DNA of 64,000 bases from contig JBBHKE010002047.1 in NCBI GenBank assembly GCA_037447655.1, positions 118,958 to 182,957 of the forward strand. The letters run 5' to 3'. Positions 10,200-21,232 of the stretch are shown one piece after another (the stretch's first letter is position 1; each line of letters starts with the position of its first letter). Under the pieces are notes generated by a model. It did not search any database. It was not told where the DNA came from and saw nothing but the letters and a program-made list of their open reading frames with translations. This DNA comes from Zygnema cylindricum. Taxonomy: Eukaryota; Streptophyta; Zygnematophyceae; Zygnematales; Zygnemataceae. The translations under genes and the position numbers were made by a program.

Positions 10200-11260
10200 T
10201 GTTGGTTTTTGGAAACCTTTAGTCCTCTCTATATCACATTGCTAGAAGCCATGCTGCGCTGGTCACACAGCAGACATAGCAGCATGTATGAAAAAGATAT
10301 TGTGCTGCCATGCTGCGCTGGTCACATCGCAGCCATAACAGCTTGCGTACTAAGTACTAAGAGTATTGAACGTACGGAATTGGACTTCAAGTGACGCGAA
10401 GAAACATAGACGAAAGTGTTGAATGTGTTGGAGAAATGGACGGCGGATCGCAAAGCGATCTGATGAATAACATTCGAAATGATTTAAATTGTACGTCGGC
10501 CGTACGAAACATAATGCGGCGGTCAACATGTGATGAATTGGACGACACCGGAGCTACGGACGGCAGCGCCGTTAGTTTGATGAGGGACGCGAAATCGCGT
10601 CCATCACATGATATTTATTTTGGACGGTCCTAATTCGTTTGACGAAATTCGTACGACGTGTAAATATTTAACAATGTTTTGTCCTGTGTATTTAATTATT
10701 AGTGTAGATTTTAGGTACACTCACATTAATAGAGGTAGTTGATTGATTACGTACGGCTGGTATGCCTCAGTACAGCTAGTAGTAAGCTGTAGTGTATATT
10801 TGTAGGACTTAGTCATTTCTAGACTTAGAAACCTTTTGGACAGAAACTGTTTTTGCTCCTTTTTGGGAATTTCATCTGAAAATTGCTCTCAATTTTAATG
10901 GCAGAATTATCTGAAATTTTGCATGTGTGTTCCTCCTTGTGTTGGAAATATTGTGGCAAATTTGCAGACTCATTGTGTGTCTGATTTTCTTGGGGCTTCA
11001 TTGTGAAGTTGGTCAGATTTATCAAAGTTCTGGCAGGCTGTTTTTCTGCAACTTTGACTGAGTGTTGTGATTATTCGGTTTGGTATTATTATATGAAATT
11101 TGGTGGGAATACTTATTGGACTAGAAACTATCTGGTTGAATAGTTTTAGCTTGGTTTGGTTATTTTGTAGAATTCTGAGTGGAATCAAAGGAGGCTGTTT
11201 TGGGGTAGTCTGTGGTGCTTCCGAGGGTAAATCCATGGCTGAAAATGACTATGAACAACA
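10200..11260 (+). repeat. A2 3' LTR (family A)
   Basis: A 1061-bp partner of 7067-8128 with only scattered differences by eye, the largest near 10245-10280. It has the same gag-type start codon at 11236 and the same GGACGCGA palindrome. After the final ACA the B1 LTR resumes with TAAAATACACCGG. Confidence 0.92.
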
Positions 11261-11265
11261 TAAAA

Positions 11266-11628
11266 TACACCGGTAGCTAAACTTTTGTGTACAGCAATAT
11301 AATGTGATTGGTGCCATACACCAGTAGATAGATTTTTAGAGAGAGATAGGACTTAGAAAAATTGGTAGATAGGACCCTCTCTCCCAGAGAGCTTCTATAC
11401 AAAAGGTCAACTTTGACCCTCCATAACTTACTGCTCCGGGGAGCAAATTCAGAGATTCTTTTTGCTATCAACTCAAGGGAGTCTTCCCTTTACAACGGTG
11501 AAGGTGGTCAGAATTTTTGTTCGCCACAGTGTCGGTTATTCGTGCTGAAAGACAAAGGGGTCAAGGTTATCCTAGAGGTTTCGTATGAGATGCTTACTTT
11601 GAGGTCCTATGGAGGTCTCAGAGCTGCA
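11266..11628 (+). repeat. B1 5' LTR, second part
   Basis: This continues the family B LTR past the A2 insertion: TACACCGGTAGCT, AGTAGATAG, GGACCCTCTCTCCCAGAGAG, CAACTTTGACCCTCCATAAC and GGTCTCAGAGCTGCA. The gag start codon is at 11609, 20 bases before the LTR end. Confidence 0.88.
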
Positions 11629-12625
11629 CGTTATGGGCCCACCGTTTAGGGTGCCCATATTCAATGGAGCTGGCTTCATATACTGCGAAAGTATGATGAC
11701 AGGAGCTCTATGTGAGAAGCGGTTTTGGGGAATAGTGAGTGGACGGGTGAGGGGTCCATCCAGTCTTGGGATACCTCCAAGGTTTACAGGAAGCAAGTTA
11801 ACTAGAGATGTAGATCCATCTTCAACGGAGGAGACAAAGGAAGGAGAGGTGGTGGACAAAGAAAAGGAGAAGGAGATGACCACACCAATAGCAACTGGTT
11901 TGGCATTCATGTCACCTATTCCGAGGAACGAGGAGAATGATACTAATACCTAGGACTTCAACAATATGGCGGCAAAACACTTCATCCTCCGCCATCTTAC
12001 TCAAGGACTTGCATGTCCTTATTTGCAGGTAGAAAGGGCATCCGATCTTTGGATGGCTCTCATAAAGATGTACCGAAGTGGTACGATTAAGCAACAATAG
12101 TTGGCTGATCAGAAAATTAAGGTGTATGTATACAAAGTGTGGAAGATGTTGGATTTTTTCAATGAGCTTGCTACACTTTTCATGGAGCTAGAGAGTGCTA
12201 GAAAATATTTTAGTGAAAAAGAAAAAGTTAACTGTCTACTGATGAAGTTACCTGATGAGTTTGAGAACATAGTCAACCGTGTGTAGGACTTGACGAATTC
12301 AAGGTGGATATGGAACTCAGTGATAGGAATGATTCTCGTTCGGGAGAATACAATTGAGATGCGAAGGGGAGGAAAGAGTGGGCAAGCCTTGGCAACTGGG
12401 ACCGACTGGAGGAAGAAGGATTCCCCGAGATCGGTCGGAAATTACGGAGGGGGGGAGCTGAAAAATCAGACCGACGAGTTCGGACCAAGGGCTCCCAAGG
12501 GTTTATGTCATTTCTGTAAGAAACCAGGGCACAATATGGCGGAGTGCACTAAGCTAACCAAGCTTTGGTTAAAGGAGAGGCAGACCGGTGAACCTCGAGA
12601 GGAAAGAAAATGGCCTTTGTGACAT
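11609..12625 (+). pseudogene. B1 gag
   Basis: Family B copia Gag starting inside the LTR (MEVSELHVMGPPFRVPIFNGAGF). The frame then reads SMMTGALCEKRFWGIVSGR, a Pro/Lys/Glu-rich linker, and ends in an intact knuckle CHFCKKPGHNMAEC (12509-12550). In-frame TAG codons replace a Trp (11951, T-W-D-F-N-N context), a Gln (12098) and another Gln (12284, N-R-V-Q-D-L context). Each is CAG in sister copies, or TGG in B4. All are transitions at CHG sites. Confidence 0.85.
11629..11641 (+). promoter_or_regulatory. B1 primer-binding site, half-tRNA(iMet) type
   Basis: CGTTATGGGCCCA directly after the LTR end. It differs by one base from the A2 and B4 site, and it lies within the gag frame (V-M-G-P). Confidence 0.8.
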
Positions 12626-12636
12626 AGGTAAATGAG

Positions 12637-13876
12637 GTGGAATTTGAAGATGAGGACGATAAGCTCCTATTGGATGAGGAGTTGGAAGTGACAAACGAGG
12701 TACAAATTCCACAAAAGCAGAAATGTGCTTTTTGTGGATTGAAAGGTGAAGCAGGCTGGATTGTAGATTCAGGTGCCTCCATGCACATGTGTAAGGATAA
12801 ACACCTGTTCTCTAAGATAAGAAAGACTCCCACCGTGGAGAAAGAGTACGGGGATGGGAGGATAGTTACTACTCTTGTAGGATCGGTAAATATGAAAATG
12901 TTGGTAGAACGAAAGACATCCATAGTTACATTCTCCAATGTATTGTTTATTCTGAAGCTGAACAAAAACCTCATCTCTATGTCTGTATTAGATGATATGG
13001 TTTTTGATACTAGCACTAGGAAAGGAGTCTTTACTGCTAGTTTTGAGGAGGAAGTTTATTTCACCGCTAAAAAAGGTAGCCAGGGGATGTTTAGGCTGAT
13101 TTTAAGCAATGAAAAGAAGAAACTTTATTATGTTGTTGTTCATGATATAATGATGTGGCATAAGAGGCTTGGGCATGTGAATCTAGATAAGTTTAGAGAG
13201 ATGAAAAAGATGGGAGTGGTGGAAGGAATTCAGTTCAGTGAGAGTGAGAATCCAAGTGATGGTAGTGGATGTGCTCAAGGTAAAGCACACAGATTGCCGT
13301 TTCCCAAAACAAGCATCTATAGGGGAGAAAAAATTCTAGATTTAGTATAAAGATATTTGGGGACCGGCCAAAGTGCCCTCACCTGGGGGGAAGAGATTTA
13401 TGATGACTATCACTGATTATTTGTCTCCGTATTCCAGGGTGTATTTTTTGAAAAACAAGTCAAAAGCTCAAGATTGTTTTAGACAATATAAAGCATGGAG
13501 CAAAAAACTCCATGAAACTCTAATCAAGAGAGTAAGGAGTGACAATGGTGGAGAGTATACTTTTAACCATTTTGAGGATTTTTTGAGGGAAGATGCAGTT
13601 CAACACCAAAAGACAGTTCTAGAAAACCCGAAACAGAATAGGATAGCTGAACGATTAAATGGAACACTGAGTGATAGTGCTAGAACTATGTTGTCGGATA
13701 AGAAGATAGGAAAAAGGTTTCGGGCAGAAGCAATTAACTGCACTAATTACCTCAAAAATTGAGTTCTTACCTGAAGTATAAAAGATCAAACACCTTATGA
13801 GAGAAGGACTGGCCGAAAACCAGACATATCTCACTTAAAGGTTTTTCGTTAGTCAAGTATTGAGTCTAGATACAGA
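12637..13876 (+). pseudogene. B1 protease and integrase, 3'-truncated
   Basis: The frame 12637-13350 has an intact retropepsin motif (GWIVDSGASMHMCKD), then the integrase zinc region MWHKRLGHVNLDKF...SGCAQGKAHRLPFP, in which one zinc Cys is Gly. A stop and frameshift at about 13350 hit the first catalytic Asp (D-I-W-G-P in B4). The frame 13373-13762 carries SDNGGEYTF and NRIAERLN, the second Asp and the Glu. Homology to family B stops after about 13866-13876 (AGTCTAGATACAGA). RT, RNase H and the 3' LTR are absent. Confidence 0.88.
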
Positions 13877-14012
13877 AACAACAAATCCAAATCATTATTT
13901 GCAGGCAAAACATAAAGCCATCAATCAACGTTTCTGAGGGAGAAGGTGGAAGACAAAATGAATAAACTTGTGTACAAACTATGGTAAATTTTGGAAAAAT
14001 CTAATTCCTATT
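13877..14012. other. Junction between B1 breakpoint and B2
   Basis: A 136-bp sequence with no match to any family seen here. It ends in CTATT immediately before the B2 LTR. It marks where the 3' half of B1 was lost. Confidence 0.5.
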
Positions 14013-15111
14013 TGCAATTCTCAGACCTCCATAGGTCCTCATAATGGGCAGCTCACACGAAGCCTCTAGGATAACCCTGACCCCTTTGTGTTTCAACAAG
14101 AAAAACTGTCACCCTAGCAGACAAAAACTCTGACCACCTTCACCCGTGTGAAAACAAGACTCCCTTGAGTCGATAACAAAATGAATCTCTGAATTTTCTC
14201 CGCTGAGCAGTAAGTTATGAAGGGTCAAAAATGATCTTTTGTACAGAAGCACTGTCAAAGAGAGGCGACTACCTACCAATATTTTTGAGTCCTAAATCCT
14301 TCTTGAAACCCTCTACTCCTAGAGTACGACACCAATGAGAATACTGTGTCGTACAGAAAGGTATAGGTGTCGGAGTACTTTCTGTACCGCCATTGTACAA
14401 CATGGCCAAAATATCGACGCGTGCCATATCCGAATTTGTTCCCATATTCTCCGTAAATGCTGCAAGCAAATGAGCTGGTGGCACAGTGGTAGTGCGTTCG
14501 CAGCTGAAGTGAAAGGTCCCAGGTTCGAACCCTGGCCGGCTCAATTTTCCCAAGTGTGGGACATGCCGAATCCCGGATTTCTAGGAAATCTAACAACTTT
14601 CAACTCTAGCCATCGCAAATAAACGCGCGATATTTGTTTCGCCGTTGAAAGAAATGGGCGGTATTTTTTTTGCGAAGTACGGTAAATTGTACTATACTAA
14701 ACTGTATCTATGTCATAAAAATCTATTTGCGCCGTTAAATGAGTTCGGCTACGTGTACATATTTAGATATTTATCAAACTTTATATATTTCAACACTGGT
14801 TTTAGACAATAGGACAAAGCTAACGGCTACTGGCTAGTTCGACGGGTGGCTACTTCGACGGATGACAGGTACCATGATCAAATCCAATGTCCGTCAAGTA
14901 TATTTGGTAAAACTACCAAAACTATAGCTTGTCTCTCTCTCTGGATAGCATAGGCAGCCATGGCTCTAGCTCCCTCTCAAACCTTCAGTGACTGCGAAAA
15001 TTGTGGGAGTTGAAGAGATGAGTTAGAAGAAGACTACATCTGCTTCTTTTCTCAATTTTATTTTTACAAGTTCAGACCTAGAAAATACTAAAAGAACCAT
15101 TAATTTCTACA
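14013..15111 (-). repeat. B2 3' LTR (family B)
   Basis: Minus-strand LTR from TGTAGAAATTAATGG (15111) to GGTCTGAGAATTGCA (14013), 1099 bp. It is longer than its 1021-bp partner at 19432-20452 because of a tRNA-like insertion near 14472-14600. It otherwise follows its partner through the GCCATGGCTCTAGC and CGCGCGATATTTGTTTCG-type blocks. Confidence 0.85.
14472..14543 (+). tRNA. tRNA-like sequence, probably head of a tRNA-derived SINE
   Basis: A full cloverleaf folds by hand. The acceptor stem is GAGCTGG/CCGGCTC, the D stem GCAC/GTGC, the anticodon stem TTCGC/GTGAA, the variable region 5 bases, the T stem CCAGG/CCTGG with loop TTCGAAC, and the discriminator A. The A box (TGGCACAGTGG) and B box (GGTTCGAACCC) are good. 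The anticodon loop AGCTGAA would give CTG (Gln), but position 33 is G rather than the near-universal T. With its location inside a retrotransposon LTR and a tail of about 55 bp after it, a SINE or tRNA pseudogene is likelier than a working tRNA. Confidence 0.6.
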
Positions 15112-17060
15112 CTCCCCTTATTTTCTAATCACTCTTTAATTTAAGACCACACTTCTCCCTTCAAAAAATTAGTTTAGGGGAAGGCACAGGTTTGGTCATC
15201 ATATCTGCCACCATTTCACTATCTGGTCAATACTCTAAACCGATTATCTTGTCTTCTACCTTCTCCCTAACAAAACTAAGTCAAATGTCCATATGTTTGG
15301 CTTTAAAGTGGTGTTTAGGATTGGCATAAATAGCAATGGCTGCCTGATTATCACAAAACACTTTCTAGACACCACTCTTAAGATTACCAAGCTCACCAAA
15401 CAAGGACTCGACCCACATTAATTCTTTTACAGCAGAGCAAGAGGCCATGTATTTAGCCTCCATGGTGGATTAAGCAATGACCTTTTGCTACTTGCTTCTC
15501 CAAAGCAAGCCCCATCACCCACAGACAATACATACCCAGAGGTGCATCTTGTCATAGGAGCATTCCCATAGCTGGCATCACTCCAAGTTATGATGTCAGT
15601 TTTGTTCCCACCCAAATTAAACCATAGATCTCTTGTCCCTATGAGATATCTAACAACTCTCTAAGCTGCCTCCCAATCTTTGTTAGTGGGAGCATTCAAA
15701 ATCCTACTTAGTACTCTTACAGCTGCGACTATATCTGTTCAGGTACAATTCATAAAATATATTAGGCTGCCCACTACTTGTCTATTAAAGATGGTTTGCG
15801 TATTTTTTTCTCTTCCGCGCCTACCCCATCATCTAGGATTATAACTCCATCTTCCACACTCCCCTCAATCCTTTCTTTAATTCCATAGGAGTGGTACAAC
15901 TATTAGCCTTCTCCATTTGGAATTTTTCTAACATATTTCCAAGGGTCTTATTTTGAATTAATCTTATTATTTTTCTATCTCTGTCTCTCTCTACCTGAAT
16001 TCCCAAAATATTCCTTGCCTCTCCCATATCCTTTATCTCAAATCTTCCTTTTAGATCATTTTTCAACTTATTTATTTTATCCATAGATTTACTTAAAACA
16101 AGCAAATCATCAACGTAAATTGCAATAAAAATAATTCCTTCCTCATATTTAAACAAATAAATTGAGTGATCTGAGCTGATCCGAATATATCCCAAACCTC
16201 TAAGAAACTCATCGAGCTTCTTGTTCCATTGTCGGGGCGCCTGTTTGAGCCCATACAAAGATTTGATCAATCGGCATACCTTGCTTTCCTCCCATTGCTC
16301 CACAAATCCTTCGGGCTGTTGCATAAAAATTTCCTCTTCCAACTCTCCATGTAGAAAGGCCTTCTTGATGTCCATCTGATGCACTACTATATCTTCTGCT
16401 GCCGCCATACTGAGAAGTATCCGAACCGAAGGAAACCTCACGACCGGAGCAAAAGTCTCCTCGTAGTCAATTCCCTCTTTCTTGGTAATCCCTTCGCAAC
16501 TAACCGTGCCTTGAAGCGCTCAATGGTATTATCCGGGTTGAGTTTCAATTTAAATACCTATTTACACCCGATTGGCTTCCTCTAAAGAGAACAGTCCATC
16601 AATTCCCACGTAACAGCCGCCATAATTGAAGCCATATCCTCATTAATGGTTGTCTTCCAAAAGTTCCTCTCAGCACAGTTCATTGCCTCATTCTAAGTTT
16701 GAGGTTAATCGCAGTGAGACAATTTGGTTACCTTATTGTTAACTTGTCTGTCATCTATTCTTTTGCTACCTCTTCTACCTCCCTCAAACTCTGTTGCCGG
16801 AATAGATGGCTCCTGGGGATTCTTCCGAACAGTTTTGACTTCTCCCATGTCCCTCGATTCCAAGCCTATTTCCACCACGTCTTCCACTTCGGTTGGAGTT
16901 GATACTAGGGGTTCCACGGTTGAGTTTTTCTCGATCTGATCTCTACCTGCAAGATCATCATCTTCTCGAAAACCTGGATAGTTAGGAAACTCAAAGTCAT
17001 CAGAATTTTCAGACTCAAATCTGCTTTTTGATTCTCTTGTATGCTAAAAGGGATCAATAA
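15112..17060 (-). pseudogene. B2 reverse transcriptase and RNase H
   Basis: Minus-strand copia RT/RNase H. The frame 16441-15839 shows VHQMDIKKAFLHGELEEEIFMQQPEGF, KSLYGLKQAPRQWNKKLDEFL and the catalytic IAIYVDDLLVLSKS. RNase H appears at 15615-15427 (ITWSDASYGNAPMTRCTSGYV) and runs to about 15190. Frameshifts separate these from each other, and a CAA-to-TAA change hits the RNase H QSTMEAEY box. The polypurine tract is AAAATAAGGGGAG next to the LTR at 15112-15124. The region 17060-16700 is the Ser/Glu-rich linker from integrase. Confidence 0.88.
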
Positions 17061-18344
17061 ATTTCCCTTCATCCATAACAACTAGATGCTTCATTAGGAT
17101 TATATCTTCTCTCTTGAGATCATACACTCTATATCATTTTACGTATTCAACATATCCTAGCAGATATCCTGATTTTCCTTTTGGATCTAACTTCGAATTG
17201 GACCGATATGTGTCTACACTGAACACTTGACTACCGAGAACCTTTAAGTGTGAAACATGTGGTTTTTGGCCGGTCCATCTCTAATAAGGTGTTTGGCCTT
17301 TTACTATCGAAGTAAGAACTTTATTCTTGAGATAATTTGCACAGTTCATTGCTTTGGCCCATAATCTCTTTTCTATCTTCTTATCTGATAGCATACTCAT
17401 GGCACTATCACTTAGTGTTCAATTTAACCTTTCGGCTACACCATTCAACTCATGATATTAAAGAACTGTCTTTTGGTGCTCCACTCCATCTTCTCTCAGA
17501 AAATCTTCAAACAGATTGGAGGTATACTCTCCCCCATTATCACTTTTTACTATTTTAATAGTGGTTTTATAGAGTTTCTCACTCCCCACTTTATATTTCC
17601 TTAAAAATCTGTGGGGCCTCTGATTTATTTTTCAAAAAATACACTATAGAATAGCGAGACCATTCGTCACTGATTGTCATCATAAACCTCTTACCCCCGG
17701 GTAAAGGCACTTTGGCTTGTCCACAAATACCATTGTGTACCAAGTCTAAAACTTTTTCTCCCTTATAAGTGGCTTCCTTTGGGAAGGGTAACCTGTGTGC
17801 CTTACCTTGAGCACAACCACCACAATCACTTAGGTTTTCACTTTCTCCAAACTGAATTCCTTCCAGTTTTCCAATCTTTTTCATTTCTTTCAACTTATCT
17901 AAATGCACATGTCCAAGCCTCTTATGCCACAACATAATATCATAAACACGAGCATGGTAAAGTTTCTTCTTTTCATATCTTAAAATCAGCCTAAACATCC
18001 CTTGGCTACCTTTTCAGCAGTGAAATTAAGTTCCTCCTCAAAGCTAGCAGTAAAGTTTCCCTTCTTAGTGCTAGTCTCAAAACTCTTATCATCTAACACA
18101 GACTTTGAGATGATGTTTTTGTTAAACTCTGGAATAAACAGCACATCAGAGAATGTCACTATAGATGTCTTCCCTTCCACTAAGAATTTCAGATCTACTG
18201 ATCCTACCAAAGTAGTAGTGACTACCCTCCCATCCCCATACTCTATCTCTACGGTGGGAATCTTTCCCATCTTAGTGAACAGTTGTTTGTCCTTACACAT
18301 GTCCATGGAGGCACCCGAATCCACAATCCAACCTCCTTCACCTT
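17060..18344 (-). pseudogene. B2 protease and integrase
   Basis: The frame 18324-17986 has the retropepsin start MDSGASMDMCKDKQLF with an intact D-S-G-A. The frame 17998-17591 carries the integrase zinc site (WHKRLGHVHLDKL...CGGCAQGKAHRLPFP). The first catalytic Asp is changed: D-I-W-G-P reads N-G-I-C-G-Q. The frames overlap by a few codons, showing a single frameshift. The region 17590-17060 holds the rest of the core and GY-type C-terminal homology, broken by stops. Confidence 0.85.
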
Positions 18345-19420
18345 TTAGTCCTCCGAAAGCACATTTTGCTTTCGAGGAATTTTGACCTCGGTCTTCGCCT
18401 CCAACTCCTCTTCCAACAAGAGCTCATCGTCCTCGTCCTCGGATTCCTCCTCTTGTACCTTTGTCACAAGAGCTTTTTTCTTTCCTCTTGGAGGTAAACC
18501 GATATGCCCCTCCTTTAATTGAAGTTCGGTTAGCTTGGTGCACTCCGCCATATAGTGCCCTCGTTTCTTCCAAACTGACACAAACCCTTGGGAGCCCTCG
18601 GTTTGAACTCATCGGTCTGATTTTTCCCCACCCCCCTCTATAACTTTTGACCTGTTTTCTGGAATCCTTGTTCCTCGAATCAGTTCCGGCTGCCAAGGCT
18701 TGCCCACTCTTTCCTCCCCTTCGAATTTTTATCGTATGTTCTCCAACGAGAATCATCCCTACCACCGAATTCCATATCCACCTTGAGTCCGGCAAGTCCT
18801 GCACACGGTTGACTATATTCTCGAACTCATCTAGTAACTTCATGAGCAAGTAGTTAACCTTGTCGTTTTCAGTTTTTACTTTTCCAGCACTCTCTAGCTC
18901 CATGAAAAGTGTTGCGAGCTCATTACAAAAATCTAACATCTCCCCCCCTTTGTATACATATGCATTTATTTTCAGATCAGCCAACTGCTCTTGCTGAATT
19001 GTACCACTTTGGTACATCTCTATGAGAGCTACCCAAAAATTAGATGCCCTCTCTACCTGCAAATGAGGAGATGCAAGCCCTTGAGTAAGATGGTAGAGGA
19101 TGAAGTTATTTGCAACCATATTGTTATAGTCCTAGGTTTGAATATCATTCTCCTCGTTCCTCGGAATAGGTGACGCTGAACCAGTTGCTATAGACGTGAT
19201 CATCTCCTTCTCCTTTCTTTTGTCCACCACCTCCCCTTCGTATGGATCTGCATCTCTATTGAATTCGCTTCCTCAAACCCAAAAGGGATGCTAAGAGTGG
19301 ATGGACGCCTCACCTGTCCACTCAATATTCCCGAAAACCTTTTCTAAAATAGAGCTCTTGTCATCATACTCTCTTAGTATATAAAGCCAGTTCCATTAAA
19401 GATGGGCATCTTAGAAAGTG
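18345..19420 (-). pseudogene. B2 gag
   Basis: The frame 19119-18424 is the Gag core (FILYHLTQGLASPHLQVERASNFW, LADLKINAYVYKGGEMLDFCNEL, NRVQDLPDSRWIWNSVVGM). This copy keeps CAG at the N-R-V-Q-D-L codon that is TAG in B1 and B4. The knuckle (near 18545-18590) is shifted to another frame and its second Cys is lost, although GHYMAEC remains. The N-terminal part (19130-19430) is broken by a TAG at the same Trp codon as in B1 and B3. Confidence 0.82.
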
Positions 19421-19431
19421 GGCCAATAACC
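19421..19431 (-). promoter_or_regulatory. B2 primer-binding site, decayed
   Basis: On the minus strand GGTTATTGGCC follows the LTR end. It is one transversion away from GGTTATGGGCC of the other family B copies. Confidence 0.6.
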
Positions 19432-20452
19432 TGCAATTTTAAGACCTCCAAAGGTCCTCAAAATTGGCAACTCACATGAAGCCCTTAGGATAACCATGAC
19501 TCCTTTGTGTTTCAATAAGAAGAACTGCCACCTTGTAGACAAAATTTTTGACCACCTTCACCTTGTGTACACAAGACACCCCTAGTTGACAGCAAAAAGA
19601 ATCTTTGAATTTGCTCCCGTGAGCAGTAAGTTATGAAGGGTCAAAGTTGACCTTTTGTACAGAAGCACTTTGGAGAGAGGCGTTACCTACTAATTTTCGA
19701 AGTCCTAAATCCCACTCTAAACCCTGTACTACTAGAGTACGGCACCAATTTGAATATTGTGTCGTACAAATAAGTACAAGTGCTGGAGTACTTTATGTAT
19801 GACCATCGTACGACATGGCCAAAATGTCGACGCTTGCCATATCTGAATTTGTCCCCATATTTTCCGGAGATGCCGCAAGCCTATGAGATTGTGCCACGTG
19901 TCACTTGACGTGGTGGTGACTGAAAATCGCCAAAACTTCTATTCCACGATGTCGGCACCTATCATGGCCGTTCGATCAAAACAGGCTTTTAACTCTAGCC
20001 GTTGAAAATAAATGCGCGGTATTTGTTTCGCGAAGTACCTAAACCGTACTATACTAAACTGTATCTATGTCCTTAGAATCTATTTGCGCCGTTAAATGAA
20101 TTTATCTACGTGTACATATTTAGATATTTATCGAACCCTATATATCTCAGCACTTGACGTAGACTTATAGGACAAAGCTAACGGCTACTGGCTACTTCGA
20201 CGGACGGCAGGTACCATGATCAAATCTTGGGTCTGTCAAGTACATTCTGGTAAATCTACCAAAACTACTGCTTGTCTCTCTTTGGATAGCATAGGCAGAC
20301 ATTGCTCTAGCTCCCTCTCTAACCTTGAGTGATTGCGACAAGTGTGGGAGTTGAAGAGAGGAGTTAGAGGTTGACTGCCTTTGCTTCTTTTCTGCATTTT
20401 ATTTTTACAAGTTCGGACCTAGAAAATACTAAAAGAGCCATTAACTTCTACA
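19432..20452 (-). repeat. B2 5' LTR (family B)
   Basis: A 1021-bp partner of 14013-15111, running TGTAGAAGTTAATGG (20452) to TTAAAATTGCA (19432) on the minus strand. It lacks the tRNA-like insert. No clear 5-bp target duplication is seen (CTATT before the element, ATATC after). Confidence 0.85.
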
Positions 20453-20560
20453 ATATCCTATTTGTGATTTTTATGAAAATTGCATGATAGGATACTGGAG
20501 AGAAGAGAAGCTATGGCAATGAAATTTTGTGCCCACCATTGGCACACATGATTAGCAGCC

Positions 20561-21016
20561 TGACGGAATCCCCTTATGATAAAATATGCTTTCCCACTTC
20601 GATTAAGAATAGAAGTCAGCAAGAATCCTAACAAATTTGACCTACCTCACCCTTGTGAGGGCATAACTCCCCTATGCCAACCATTAGCAAACAGAATTAG
20701 CAGTCTACCAGAATCCCCTTAGGATAAAATATGCTTTCCCACTTCGATCAAGATTAGAAGTCACCTTGAACCCTAACAAATTTGACTAACCTCACTATTG
20801 TGAGGGCCTAACTTCCTTGAGTCAGATGCAAAAGGAATCTCCAAATTTGTTCTTTTAAGGAGTTAATTATATGAGGTCAAACTTGGCCTTTTGCATACAA
20901 GCTCACTGGGAGAGAGGCGTTGCCTACAATTTTCCTAAGTCCTAAACCTCTGTCTAAACCTTCTAGTACTGATGTACCTAACAAATTAGAGAACTGTGTC
21001 GTACAATAGGGTACAC
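20561..21016 (-). repeat. Diverged family B LTR remnant with internal duplication
   Basis: Blocks such as GAGTCAGATGCAAAAGGAATC, GGAGAGAGGCGTTGCCTAC, TTTTCCTAAGTCCTAAAC and GTGTCGTACAATAGGG line up with B2 LTR sequence. A segment of about 115 bp (CAGAATCCCCTTA(T/G)GATAAAAT...) is present twice in tandem (about 20567 and 20718). It ends at the left arm of the PHD-bearing inverted-repeat unit. Confidence 0.6.
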
Positions 21017-21017
21017 A

Positions 21018-21215
21018 AGCCTGTCATGCATAGAAGGCAAGCTAGCGTGGTCATGCATCATATTCAGCCACATCATACTCTTAGTGATATACCAACGAAA
21101 AGGTGCACATGAAGGATGACAAAGAATATATACATTATGGAAAAAAATGAATATGAACAACGAAAAAGAAAAAGAATAACGGTAGAATACTCCCTTAAAG
21201 TGGATGAACCTATAA
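21018..21215 (+). repeat. Left arm of PHD inverted-repeat unit
   Basis: Inverted partner of 22551-22748. The arms match from TGGATGAACC at the inner edge to CATGCAT at the outer edge, with small indels. Confidence 0.8.
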
Positions 21216-21232
21216 TTCCCCCCCCGAGGACC

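Larger units (their letters stand above)
7067..11260 (+). mobile_element. A2, gag-only copia-type LTR element
   Basis: Complete LTR element of about 4.2 kb: 5' LTR, half-tRNA primer site, one gag-derived frame, an unrecognised tail region, polypurine tract and 3' LTR. No protease, integrase, RT or RNase H is present in the 2-kb interior, so it must borrow enzymes in trans from a full family member such as A1. It sits inside the 5' LTR of B1, in the same orientation, so it is younger than B1. Confidence 0.9.
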
